Program-made: the position numbers and the translations under genes
Shown here: piece by piece, positions 1 to 7,078 of the stretch
How the letters are laid out: each line of letters starts with the position of its first letter
Numbering within the stretch: position 1 is the stretch's first letter
Assembly: GCA_013203015.1 (NCBI GenBank)
Contig: JABMPO010000182.1
Coordinates: 1 to 10,428, forward strand
Source: Fidelibacterota bacterium
GTDB lineage: Bacteria > Fidelibacterota > Marinisomatia > Marinisomatales > TCS56
Reading direction: 5' to 3'
Length of the DNA stretch: 10,428 nucleotides
The notes under the pieces: generated by a model
What the model was told of the DNA's origin: nothing
Databases searched by the model: none
Seen by the model: only the letters and a program-made list of their open reading frames with translations

Positions 1-1871
1 ATACCACTGGCAACTTGTTTACCCCTATCATCAATGGCGTTCCAGTTTAGAGAATATTTTCCTGCCGATTGCTCTTGTTCAATTAATGTGGCAATCGTTT
101 GACCTAAAATTGAATATACCTTCATTGATACTTGGCCATGCACTGGAATAGAATATTCGATTGTGGTAGTAGGATTAAAAGGATTGGGATAATTTTGTGA
201 CAGTAAGTATTTCGTTGGTAGATTAACAGAAATACCATCATCCACCGACAATGGTGGGTCTATAGGATCAACATCACTCAATTTAAACCAGTAGTAGGAG
301 CCATCCGGTGGTAATTTATTATCATAACCTCCCCAACCAGCTAACACATAAAATCTAGCTTGAATGCTTGAATCCGGATCCCACTCTGAAAGCGGAACTG
401 CCAAACTATCGGTGGGGAAAAATATTTCAACTGAGGTACCACTACTATTCCATTGAGCCATTCCACTTTTTCTTCCACTATCCAAGCCCGGGAAATCCGG
501 CCCCTCCTCCAATAAAAGTTTGGCAACAGTATAGGATGAATCAATACTGTTTTGATAAAGTCTTATCCGATATTTATTTCCAACAGGATCTTTGAAATAT
601 ATCCGCATGGCGCCACTATTAATATTCCATATTCCAGATGTTTCACCACCTCGCCAGTCACATTGACCAAAGAAATCCGCCCGCAAAGCAATTTTATTTG
701 AATCATAGGTAAAATAAAAAGCTTTTAATTCGGTTGTATCATTATATGCAGGATTATTAACAGCACCAGTGTCCAATCGTGTCCATTCCGGCCAATCAGA
801 GAAAATACCATCAATAGTAATGCCTCTATAACCATCCCACCGTAAATCACCTAAAGTTGCGCTATCTTCGCCAAAACCAGCAGCAGGGGAATTCTCATCG
901 AGGTAAAAATCACCAACGGAGGCGTCGAAATATAATGGATCAACTTCATGCAAATAATTTGTCCCGGTTGAATCATCTATTGATGCACCTTGTTGCAAAC
1001 TGATATTGTCGACATTCCAATCTAATAAATAGAGGGCGGCAGAATTCTCACCATAAATTCGAGCCGGATCTGTAGCAGTGCTCTCTGTGGTTCTTGTAAC
1101 CATAGAATTCTTTATCATTGCGCCATCAATATATTTAGGGTATATGGATTTTATTGCCGCGTCTACCATACCGGGATCATGAATTGTAACATGGTTGGCG
1201 GAAAAACTCATATCGGTTGTTAATACATCCTCAAAATTGTCGACATAAATAACGTCTGCACCGATATCCCAAAAAGTACAGTTTTCAATTATGAAGTTGT
1301 ACACCGATGGTGTAACCCTTGGATCTTTAAAATAAATGGCCCTATCATTGATATGAGCAAAATAGCTGTTAGTTATAATTACTGAATCCGCCTGACTATC
1401 GGGATGACCATAAATCGCCCTACCACTGCCAACATTGAAATTAATAAAATCACAATCATCAATTATCAATTTGTAGTCCAATTTGGTTCCGACTCCAGTA
1501 CCACTGCTATCGGTGCCGATGCATCTCTCGGTAGGAAAACTACCCAGAGATCCATCAAAAGTAATTCCCTGCAGCGTCAGATCATCCAGAACCGTGATAA
1601 TTCTACCCGCCTCATCACAATACCAGACTGGCTTGACTTCTAGACCTGATTTTGCTCTGATTGTCAATGGTTTGTCTATTGTGATAGTAAAACCTTCGTG
1701 ATAATAACCTCCGTTTGTTGTCAGCTCTAATGTATCACCGGCTTGTGCCAGATAAATCGCATCATCGATTGCATAATCTCCGGCACTAATCTGAATCACT
1801 TCTTGACCAATCACTATTAACGGCATAAAGATGATTAATATTGCAATACTAATTATCAATCTTGATTTCAT
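1..1871 (-). CDS. Secreted parallel beta-helix protein with CBM9-like domain and T9SS sorting domain (3' end outside window)
   Basis: The frame from ATG at 1871 to the window edge is open (623 complete codons); only the C-terminal tip is missing. Residues 1-23 form a signal peptide (MKSRLIISIAILIIF..., cleavage probably near IGQ/EV). Residues about 24-345 look like a right-handed parallel beta-helix: coil strands such as LIIDDCDFINF (135), VIITNSYFAHI (164) and FIIENCTFWDI (193) recur every 29 residues. The end of this region (NSPAAGFG...LGDLRW, 327-345) resembles DUF5123/pectate-lyase-like proteins of polysaccharide loci. Residues about 350-535 open with ITIDGIFSDWPEW, the usual start of a CBM9-like/DOMON-type carbohydrate-binding fold. 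From 555 comes a canonical T9SS type A sorting domain (LLSQNYPNPFNPTTTIEY). The RBS is good. No catalytic residues can be assigned: the RHG-type motif I would look for in PL6 alginate lyases is absent, so the protein could be a lyase or a non-catalytic binder. Confidence 0.88.
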   Translation of the reverse strand, partial: MKSRLIISIAILIIFMPLIVIGQEVIQISAGDYAIDDAIYLAQAGDTLELTTNGGYYHEGFTITIDKPLTIRAKSGLEVKPVWYCDEAGRIITVLDDLTLQGITFDGSLGSFPTERCIGTDSSGTGVGTKLDYKLIIDDCDFINFNVGSGRAIYGHPDSQADSVIITNSYFAHINDRAIYFKDPRVTPSVYNFIIENCTFWDIGADVIYVDNFEDVLTTDMSFSANHVTIHDPGMVDAAIKSIYPKYIDGAMIKNSMVTRTTESTATDPARIYGENSAALYLLDWNVDNISLQQGASIDDSTGTNYLHEVDPLYFDASVGDFYLDENSPAAGFGEDSATLGDLRWDGYRGITIDGIFSDWPEWTRLDTGAVNNPAYNDTTELKAFYFTYDSNKIALRADFFGQCDWRGGETSGIWNINSGAMRIYFKDPVGNKYRIRLYQNSIDSSYTVAKLLLEEGPDFPGLDSGRKSGMAQWNSSGTSVEIFFPTDSLAVPLSEWDPDSSIQARFYVLAGWGGYDNKLPPDGSYYWFKLSDVDPIDPPLSVDDGISVNLPTKYLLSQNYPNPFNPTTTIEYSIPVHGQVSMKVYSILGQTIATLIEQEQSAGKYSLNWNAIDDRGKQVASG

Positions 1872-1876
1872 TGCAT

Positions 1877-1883
1877 TCCTCTT
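1877..1883 (-). promoter_or_regulatory. Ribosome binding site of the beta-helix gene
   Basis: On the minus strand AAGAGGA lies 5 bases before the ATG at 1871. It fixes this start; the ATG five bases upstream (in GGAATGCAATG) is out of frame and too close to the site. Confidence 0.65.
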
Positions 1884-1981
1884 TCTCTTAATACTGTGAT
1901 CCACACTGGTTATTGCTTGTGATTACTGTTATTACTATGAACTAAAATCCGGACAACCAATCATTTCATTCTGTAGGTAAG

Positions 1982-1996
1982 ATTTTTACGAAAAAT
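1982..1996. repeat. 15-base interrupted palindrome
   Basis: ATTTTT-ACG-AAAAAT is a perfect 6-base inverted repeat around a 3-base centre, 8 bases past the stop codon of the propeller gene. All arm bases are A/T, so as RNA it would be a weak hairpin and a poor terminator. A protein-binding site upstream of the beta-helix gene is possible, but an AT-rich chance palindrome is equally plausible. Confidence 0.3.
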
Positions 1997-2004
1997 ATAT
2001 ATTA

Positions 2005-3576
2005 CTAATCGCCGGTGGTAAAATTAAAATTAGCATCCGACTCAAATGAGTTCCCATTTAAATCCATCGCCGCTGCAGGATCGGTCTGTAAGGTTTCATC
2101 ATCACTTTGAAATTTTCCTTTGACTTTTACTTGGTAGTTGCAGTCAGGAATGAGAGTCGAATCTGGCTGGAAAATCAATTTACTGGCTTCAGGATTTGTT
2201 TCAACCGGAGGTTCACCAGTGCCATCCCAACCTTCCAGCGCACGTTCTAGAACATATGGATGAATGATAGTGGTATCACTAAGTACTGAATCAATTAGAG
2301 TAATAATTGTTGTTGAATCTTGCCAGACCTCAAACTCAAAATTACCTTTTACAAGTAAATTATCTACAGTTAGTTTGCTTTTTTTAATCCATGTTTCCCC
2401 TGCATCGGTACTTTTGTAAATACCATCATCCTGAATGCAAGTAAAAAGAAGCGTATTATCAACAGGATGGACTAATAGCGATTTTATAGGCGTACTACCC
2501 CATCCTGATCCGATCGTGACCCAGTCGGCGAAACTGACATTATCCACGATAATTGTAGCATTGCTGGTTTTAAATATGCCACCGTCGGTGCCAACATAGA
2601 CGGTGTTTGTATCTATTGGATCAAGAGCAATAGCGTTAATAACCCCATTTCCGAGATTATTATTAATGTCCAGCCAATTATCACCGCCATCCGTACTCAT
2701 AAAAATCCCATCAGCATATGATCCGGCAAAGATAACATTATCATTTAACGGGTGAACTGCAACGGAATAATAATAACGTGATCCCAATCCATTTCTCTGT
2801 CTGGTCCAAGTCTCCCCCGCATCGATTGATCGTAATATATAATTACCACTGGTGGCCATAAACAGAATATCACTGTTGGTCGGACTGACTATAATAGAAT
2901 GAAGTGGTTGACTGAAATTTACTCCATTATTTTTAGCAACCCAGTTTAAACCACCATCTTCGGTTTTGAATACACCTGCTGTATTTGTAAGGAGATATAC
3001 TACTACATCATCGATCGGACTTACTGCAATCGATTGAATAGATTTATCGGTCAATCCAGAATTCATTTGTGTCCAGTTATCGCCAGCATCAAGACTCTTA
3101 TAAACACCCTGGCTTGTGCCTGCATAGACGATATCCGAGTTAAGATTTGAAACCGCCAGAGTTGGCACTGAGGTCTTCAACGTTTTGGAAGTTATCCAAA
3201 CCCAATTTTCCGCTGCATCGGTACTGGTAAAAACACCGTGGGATAATCTTCCCAAATATAATTTGTTTGGGTCATCGTCGGCGGTTGCAATAGTCTGAAT
3301 GGAATCCAAATCAGCCCGCGGGTAGACAAAAACGTTCTCAATGACCGAAGTTTCATCCATAAGTTCAGAGAACCACAATGTTATGGAAGTGTTTCTGTTA
3401 ATTTTAATTGCGTTACTTAACGGTACATGATGCATTACTGTTGGGCGGCGCACCTCATAAATTTCATAATCACTAGCAGTCACATTGCGCTGGCCTGTGC
3501 AACAAATTAATAATGTTACTAAGGAAACAATTCCAAATAATTTTAATACTGAACTAGAGTTTAAATTCTTAAACAT
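2005..3576 (-). CDS. Probable surface lipoprotein: Asp-box (BNR/sortilin-like) beta-propeller inside a bacterial Ig-like domain
   Basis: The 523-residue product has a hydrophobic N-terminus (LKLFGIVSLVTLLICC, 11-26) followed by TGQ. Cys25/26 could be lipidated, but the residue before each (Ile or Cys) is not the usual Gly/Ala/Ser, so the lipobox is atypical. Six Asp-box motifs (S/T-x-D-x-x-x-x-W) begin at 118, 161, 205, 250, 294 and 389; a degenerate one sits at about 337-352, giving seven blades about 43-45 residues apart, as in VPS10/sortilin-like and photosystem-stability-factor-like propellers. The flanks read as halves of a bacterial Ig-like (Big_5/SbsA-type) domain: VPLSNAIKINRNTSITLWFSE (51-71) before the propeller, and LIFQPDSTLIPDCNYQVKV (467-485) to FNFTTGD (517-523) after it. 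There is no T9SS sorting domain. Such propellers usually bind proteins or glycans; sialidase activity is not supported because no catalytic Arg triad or FRIP motif is visible. The weak RBS is TAGG, 6 bases before ATG. Confidence 0.85.
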   Translation of the reverse strand: MFKNLNSSSVLKLFGIVSLVTLLICCTGQRNVTASDYEIYEVRRPTVMHHVPLSNAIKINRNTSITLWFSELMDETSVIENVFVYPRADLDSIQTIATADDDPNKLYLGRLSHGVFTSTDAAENWVWITSKTLKTSVPTLAVSNLNSDIVYAGTSQGVYKSLDAGDNWTQMNSGLTDKSIQSIAVSPIDDVVVYLLTNTAGVFKTEDGGLNWVAKNNGVNFSQPLHSIIVSPTNSDILFMATSGNYILRSIDAGETWTRQRNGLGSRYYYSVAVHPLNDNVIFAGSYADGIFMSTDGGDNWLDINNNLGNGVINAIALDPIDTNTVYVGTDGGIFKTSNATIIVDNVSFADWVTIGSGWGSTPIKSLLVHPVDNTLLFTCIQDDGIYKSTDAGETWIKKSKLTVDNLLVKGNFEFEVWQDSTTIITLIDSVLSDTTIIHPYVLERALEGWDGTGEPPVETNPEASKLIFQPDSTLIPDCNYQVKVKGKFQSDDETLQTDPAAAMDLNGNSFESDANFNFTTGD

Positions 3577-3657
3577 TTTAAACCTATCCGGGGTTGATTA
3601 TCAGCGTTCAACACAAAATTTTTGGTGTTGTGAAATAGTGATCATAGATTTATTCAA
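3577..3657 (-). other. 81-base intergenic region between PorV-like and propeller genes
   Basis: It holds an imperfect hairpin, CAACAC at 3609-3614 pairing with GTGTTG at 3625-3630 across an A/T-rich loop. In the direction of transcription no T-run follows it (AACGCTGATAATC comes next), so it is not a typical intrinsic terminator. It might act as a stabilising or partial-attenuation hairpin between cistrons. No promoter is recognisable. Confidence 0.3.
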
Positions 3658-4674
3658 TTAGAACGCCATTACGATTGAAAATCGATGGTAATTATTAAAG
3701 ACTACAAAATTTCCGAATGCGTAATCAACGTTCATTTCAAGACCCCTTAACAAATTTATTTTTACGCCACCACCAACTGTCAGATCGGTTTCGTCAAAAT
3801 CAAATTTATAGCCACCTCTTAGAAAAACTGTTTCCTGGAAGGCAATTTCACTACCGATCGACAAACGATTAGTAAAATCACGTGTATCTAAGGCTTCTAT
3901 AGCGACTGTCATTCTATAATAATCTCTTTTAACCAGATCGGTTGCCAAGCCGAATCGGAATAACAAGGGTATATCCCATGGCTCGGTGCTGTACTCCGCC
4001 TGGTAGGTCTTAATACCGGATGTTCTTCTGAAACCTAATCCGGCCCCATTCAATTGCATCCTACCTCCGAGATTCGACAATGCAAAACCAATCCGTAGAT
4101 TATTCAAGAAATCGGTCACAAAGAGGCTGCCCACATCAATACCGACGGTACTGGCCTTTTCCAGATACAGTTGTTCGTAGATATATTTCACAGTAAAACC
4201 AGTTGAAAAACGGTCAGTGATCTGCCGAGAAAATGATATTCCAACTGCAAGATTGGAGGTCTGGAACGTATTTCCGGTCCCATTGGGATAATATATGGTT
4301 GTTTCTTTTATATCTCCGGAAGAAAATGAATAGAAACTTATTCCAAAAACTCCAAGCCAATTAATTTTATAGGCCAATCCCAAAAAATACAGTTTACTAT
4401 CCAATATCCAATCAGTTGTCTGGAAAATAATTTCATTCTTCCTCAGCATACCCAAGCCACCGGGATTCCAATATAGACTGCTCGCATCGTCTGCTAGGGC
4501 AACATAGGCATCCCCCATGGAAGCTGCCCTTGCACCGACTCCGATCTTAAGGAAATTTGCCATCGATGTGCCAACCTGATTCAGGGACGATCCCTGTCCA
4601 AAAGAATAGTGAGTGCAGAATAAAATTGTAAAAACGATAATAATTGCAACCCTGGTATGTTTTGGCCTCATCAT
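3658..4674 (-). CDS. PorV/PorQ-family outer-membrane beta-barrel protein (T9SS-associated)
   Basis: The 338-residue product (335-338 depending on start) has a signal peptide (hydrophobic 9-20, cleavage near SFGQG). It then carries the PorV/PorQ signature at 41-75: FLKIGVGARAASMGDAYVA followed by ADDASSLYWNPGGLG. The rest alternates in short beta-strands like a FadL-type barrel (for example VGISFSRQ, RFSTGFTVKYIYE, RFGLATDL, VFLRGGYKF) and ends in phenylalanine (FSIVMAF), as outer-membrane proteins do. In studied T9SS organisms PorV is a barrel that carries cargo from the secretion pore to the attachment complex; many FCB genomes hold several paralogs of unknown role. It starts 8 bases after the upstream stop, so co-translation is likely. 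Two consecutive ATGs occur; the second (4671) is better spaced from the RBS. Its place beside two genes with sorting domains suggests a dedicated role in this locus. Confidence 0.85.
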   Translation of the reverse strand: MMRPKHTRVAIIIVFTILFCTHYSFGQGSSLNQVGTSMANFLKIGVGARAASMGDAYVALADDASSLYWNPGGLGMLRKNEIIFQTTDWILDSKLYFLGLAYKINWLGVFGISFYSFSSGDIKETTIYYPNGTGNTFQTSNLAVGISFSRQITDRFSTGFTVKYIYEQLYLEKASTVGIDVGSLFVTDFLNNLRIGFALSNLGGRMQLNGAGLGFRRTSGIKTYQAEYSTEPWDIPLLFRFGLATDLVKRDYYRMTVAIEALDTRDFTNRLSIGSEIAFQETVFLRGGYKFDFDETDLTVGGGVKINLLRGLEMNVDYAFGNFVVFNNYHRFSIVMAF

Positions 4675-4677
4675 TAT

Positions 4678-4684
4678 CCCTTTT
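4678..4684 (-). promoter_or_regulatory. Ribosome binding site overlapping the upstream stop codon; favours the second ATG
   Basis: AAAAGGG on the minus strand overlaps the TAA (4683-4685) of the preceding gene. It is only 3 bases from the ATG at 4674 but 6 from the ATG at 4671, so translation probably starts at 4671. The overlap implies tight co-transcription. Confidence 0.6.
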
Positions 4685-7034
4685 ATTTAATAATCACCAA
4701 TTTACCGGATTTACTTCCAAACTCTGACTCAACATGGTAAAAATATAAACCGGGTGCTATATCACGATTTTCATGACTGCGAAGATTCCAGGGTTCTTCA
4801 GAGTCAATCTGAGAATTTTCATTATGGTGTAAAGTTATTATATGATCACCGGATACATTAATGATATGAATAGTGCATACTGCTGGGAGTCGTGTGAACT
4901 TCACCATTCGTTCCCGAATAGCAGTTTCTTGAGGATTCACAACCCGGTAAGGGTTTGGAACAACGTTTATCAAATCAAGTTCTAACTTAGTTTCTGCGAG
5001 TGCACCATGTGGAATTGCAGTAACGATATTAGTTCCTGAAGTCCGTGCATTTTGTAATGGCTGTAGCACTTCATCCCCGGCGCCATAAGCTAATATGGCA
5101 TATTTATAGGTAAATCCATCTACAACATCCTCATCTACAAAAATATAACGCAATGTATCGCTGTAATTTCCTCCAAGTTCATTTATGAAAACTTCATTCA
5201 ATGAATCTAGCGGCGATAAAATTCCTTCCAATCCGCTATCTGAGCCAAGATTTATTGTCGGTAATAAAGGCGAGGCACCGGTCACTCCATTTGCTAAATC
5301 ATATTGTGCAAGTGGTACATAGTCCACAACAGTTCCATTTTCGTCGGTAATCGGTAAATCTCCCCAAGTGACACCACCATCTCGACTTCTAAGAATTTTA
5401 TAGCCTTCAAAGGGTTGCCTGCCAAATCTTAAATTAAGAGAATCGTTTTCACTGATCGTTCCCCAACGGATGGTGACCTTGCCGCTCTCCACTTCGGTAA
5501 TTAAATGGGGCTCAAATGGTGGCTTGGGAACTACCCACCCCGATTGAAATATTTTTCGGGCATTCTTGGCATTTTTAAATAAGTCGGCACGATTGTCGCC
5601 CATTACCGTGGCAATTATCAATGTATCGGTTTCACCTGGATTTAACTGGAATCCACCGGTATTTACCGTCATCCCGGCTTTATAGCCATAATTATATTCA
5701 AATTCACTGCCCATTGGGAATGGATATTCCCAGGTCCAATCATCAATCCGGTCCATATCCGCATCATCGGGATCACTGCCTCGACCTCGATTATCGGAAT
5801 TAAACAAATTTAGCCAATAAAATTTTTCCGTGGTATTGCCGATACCGGTTGGAAGTCCACTGGCATTGACGGTAAAAGCATCAAAACTTTTTATACCTAA
5901 TTCCAAGCCGGTAGTCGTATCTACCGGCGTTTGTAGAAAGATTATCCCTGCCAGAGCAACGTTGCCTACCGGAGATTCATCGGTATATTTGGCCGATCTG
6001 GTCGGCCAATCTCCGATCGTCGCACCAGCTACATCTCCATCACCATCCCAGCCATATGCGATTTTATATTCCTGGCCGGTATTTTCATCTAAGTCATATG
6101 TATCGAAAGCAAAACAATCAGTTTTTGAATAACTACTGTAGTTGACGTAAGTCCCATAGGGGAAATCAAAATCGGAAAATAGACCTAAATAGGTTGAGTC
6201 GATTGGTTCCGTACCTACATTAGTCACGGTATAAATCCAAAACAGGAAATCCTCAGCAACATCACCTTTCCAACTCAGCCCCCGAAGAGAAGTATATACC
6301 ATCAGGTGTTGCTTATTCAATTCATCGGATCTATTTCGGGCATAACTGACCGTAAAGGATTCCTGGTCAGCAACGACTTGCCCGGGATAATAAATTCCTG
6401 GATTAGTATACTTATTCGGACCTGCTCCGGGGAAACCGACCAATGTATCTAGTAAGAGTGGTGTGGGTTGTGCTAAACCTGTTGAATAGCAGGTTGGATA
6501 CCCACTCGGGTATGTTGAATATGGTAATTCTAACACCGGGTCAGACGTAGGATAATATGACGGCCATGTTATAGGCCAACCACTTTCATCATTACTTAAT
6601 GGAATTGGCATGGAATAATCATCTGCACCAAATTCAGGAAAACCATCATAATGAAAACCTTTGTAGAAACTGTAATGACCCTGATCACCACTCTCGACAA
6701 TACATGTGAGCGAATCATATTCCGTTTCCGGTAGCCATTCCGGGCCCCGGTCAAATGAATGACCTCCGACATGGAAAGACACCCCTACAGCATAGTAAGT
6801 ATGACGCGCATTTTCATCAGGATTATAGGGATATTCAAAAGCAGGAAATTTTCCTAATTCAGTCCATCGTAATTGGCCGTTACCGATATTATTAGTGTTT
6901 GACATTGTGGTTACTAATTTCCCGGCTCCAATAGCTCCCCAGCGCTCGTTTTTCAAGCGCTCCTGTCCAACCAGTAAACCGGATAACCATATTATGACTA
7001 GTAAACCAATAGCCACAGTTTTAAAGATTTTCAT
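4683..7034 (-). CDS. Large secreted protein with Fn3-like region and T9SS-like C-terminal sorting domain; function unknown
   Basis: The product has 783 residues, with a signal peptide at 1-23 (MKIFKTVAIGLLVIIWLSGLLVG/QE). Residues about 25-500 match no domain I can name: they are rich in Tyr, Trp, Gly, Pro and Asp and carry acidic stretches that could bind calcium (GWDGDGDVAG at 328; the Asp-rich DPDDADMDRIDDW at 421-433). Residues about 505-675 look like fibronectin type III (HLITEVESGKVTIRW, FEGYKILRSRDGG, YKYAILAYG). The last 95 residues form a T9SS/FlgD-like module: VVPNPYR at 691, then APGLYFYHVES and GKLVIIK at the end. Proteins of this architecture lie beside TonB receptors and PorV homologues in FCB genomes outside Bacteroidota, as far as I know without assigned function. 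The gene begins 44 bases after the receptor gene; AGGA lies 10 bases before ATG. By position it is a candidate surface partner of the receptor, a possible counterpart of SusD, but it has no SusD fold signature (no TPR-like helices). Confidence 0.85.
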   Translation of the reverse strand: MKIFKTVAIGLLVIIWLSGLLVGQERLKNERWGAIGAGKLVTTMSNTNNIGNGQLRWTELGKFPAFEYPYNPDENARHTYYAVGVSFHVGGHSFDRGPEWLPETEYDSLTCIVESGDQGHYSFYKGFHYDGFPEFGADDYSMPIPLSNDESGWPITWPSYYPTSDPVLELPYSTYPSGYPTCYSTGLAQPTPLLLDTLVGFPGAGPNKYTNPGIYYPGQVVADQESFTVSYARNRSDELNKQHLMVYTSLRGLSWKGDVAEDFLFWIYTVTNVGTEPIDSTYLGLFSDFDFPYGTYVNYSSYSKTDCFAFDTYDLDENTGQEYKIAYGWDGDGDVAGATIGDWPTRSAKYTDESPVGNVALAGIIFLQTPVDTTTGLELGIKSFDAFTVNASGLPTGIGNTTEKFYWLNLFNSDNRGRGSDPDDADMDRIDDWTWEYPFPMGSEFEYNYGYKAGMTVNTGGFQLNPGETDTLIIATVMGDNRADLFKNAKNARKIFQSGWVVPKPPFEPHLITEVESGKVTIRWGTISENDSLNLRFGRQPFEGYKILRSRDGGVTWGDLPITDENGTVVDYVPLAQYDLANGVTGASPLLPTINLGSDSGLEGILSPLDSLNEVFINELGGNYSDTLRYIFVDEDVVDGFTYKYAILAYGAGDEVLQPLQNARTSGTNIVTAIPHGALAETKLELDLINVVPNPYRVVNPQETAIRERMVKFTRLPAVCTIHIINVSGDHIITLHHNENSQIDSEEPWNLRSHENRDIAPGLYFYHVESEFGSKSGKLVIIK

Positions 7035-7078
7035 GCTCTCAAGTTCCTAATCATTGCCCGCATAAATTCACACTTACA
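7035..7078 (-). other. 44-base intercistronic gap between receptor and 783-residue protein
   Basis: It contains no hairpin or promoter that I can see, only the AGGA of the downstream gene at 7045-7048. It is consistent with a shared transcript. Confidence 0.4.

Larger units (their letters stand above)
1872..2004 (-). other. 133-base intergenic region between propeller and beta-helix genes
   Basis: This is the longest gap in the window. It is AT-rich and holds no ORF and no GC-rich hairpin with a T-run, so I see no factor-independent terminator. Next to the upstream stop codon lies a symmetric A/T palindrome (1982-1996). No convincing -35/-10 or Bacteroidetes-type -33/-7 promoter pair is visible, although the size leaves room for an internal promoter giving the beta-helix gene separate control. 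Confidence 0.4.

Noticed and set aside
341..1701. Several short ORFs on both strands (341-544, 368-595, 1404-1643, 1483-1701)
   Set aside because: All sit within the continuous frame of the beta-helix gene, which has signal peptide, repeats and sorting domain; none has a domain or RBS of its own.
2005..3576. Sialidase (neuraminidase) assignment for the Asp-box protein
   Set aside because: Asp-boxes are structural and shared by many propellers; the FRIP motif and catalytic Arg/Tyr/Glu set of sialidases are not visible.
3609..3630. Hairpin CAACAC/GTGTTG as an intrinsic terminator between PorV-like and propeller genes
   Set aside because: The stem is only 6 base pairs, the loop is AT-rich and no T-run follows in the direction of transcription.
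5621..6132. Plus-strand ORFs of 60 and 100 residues opposite the 783-residue gene
   Set aside because: They are antisense to a well-supported gene, with no recognisable motif or signal.
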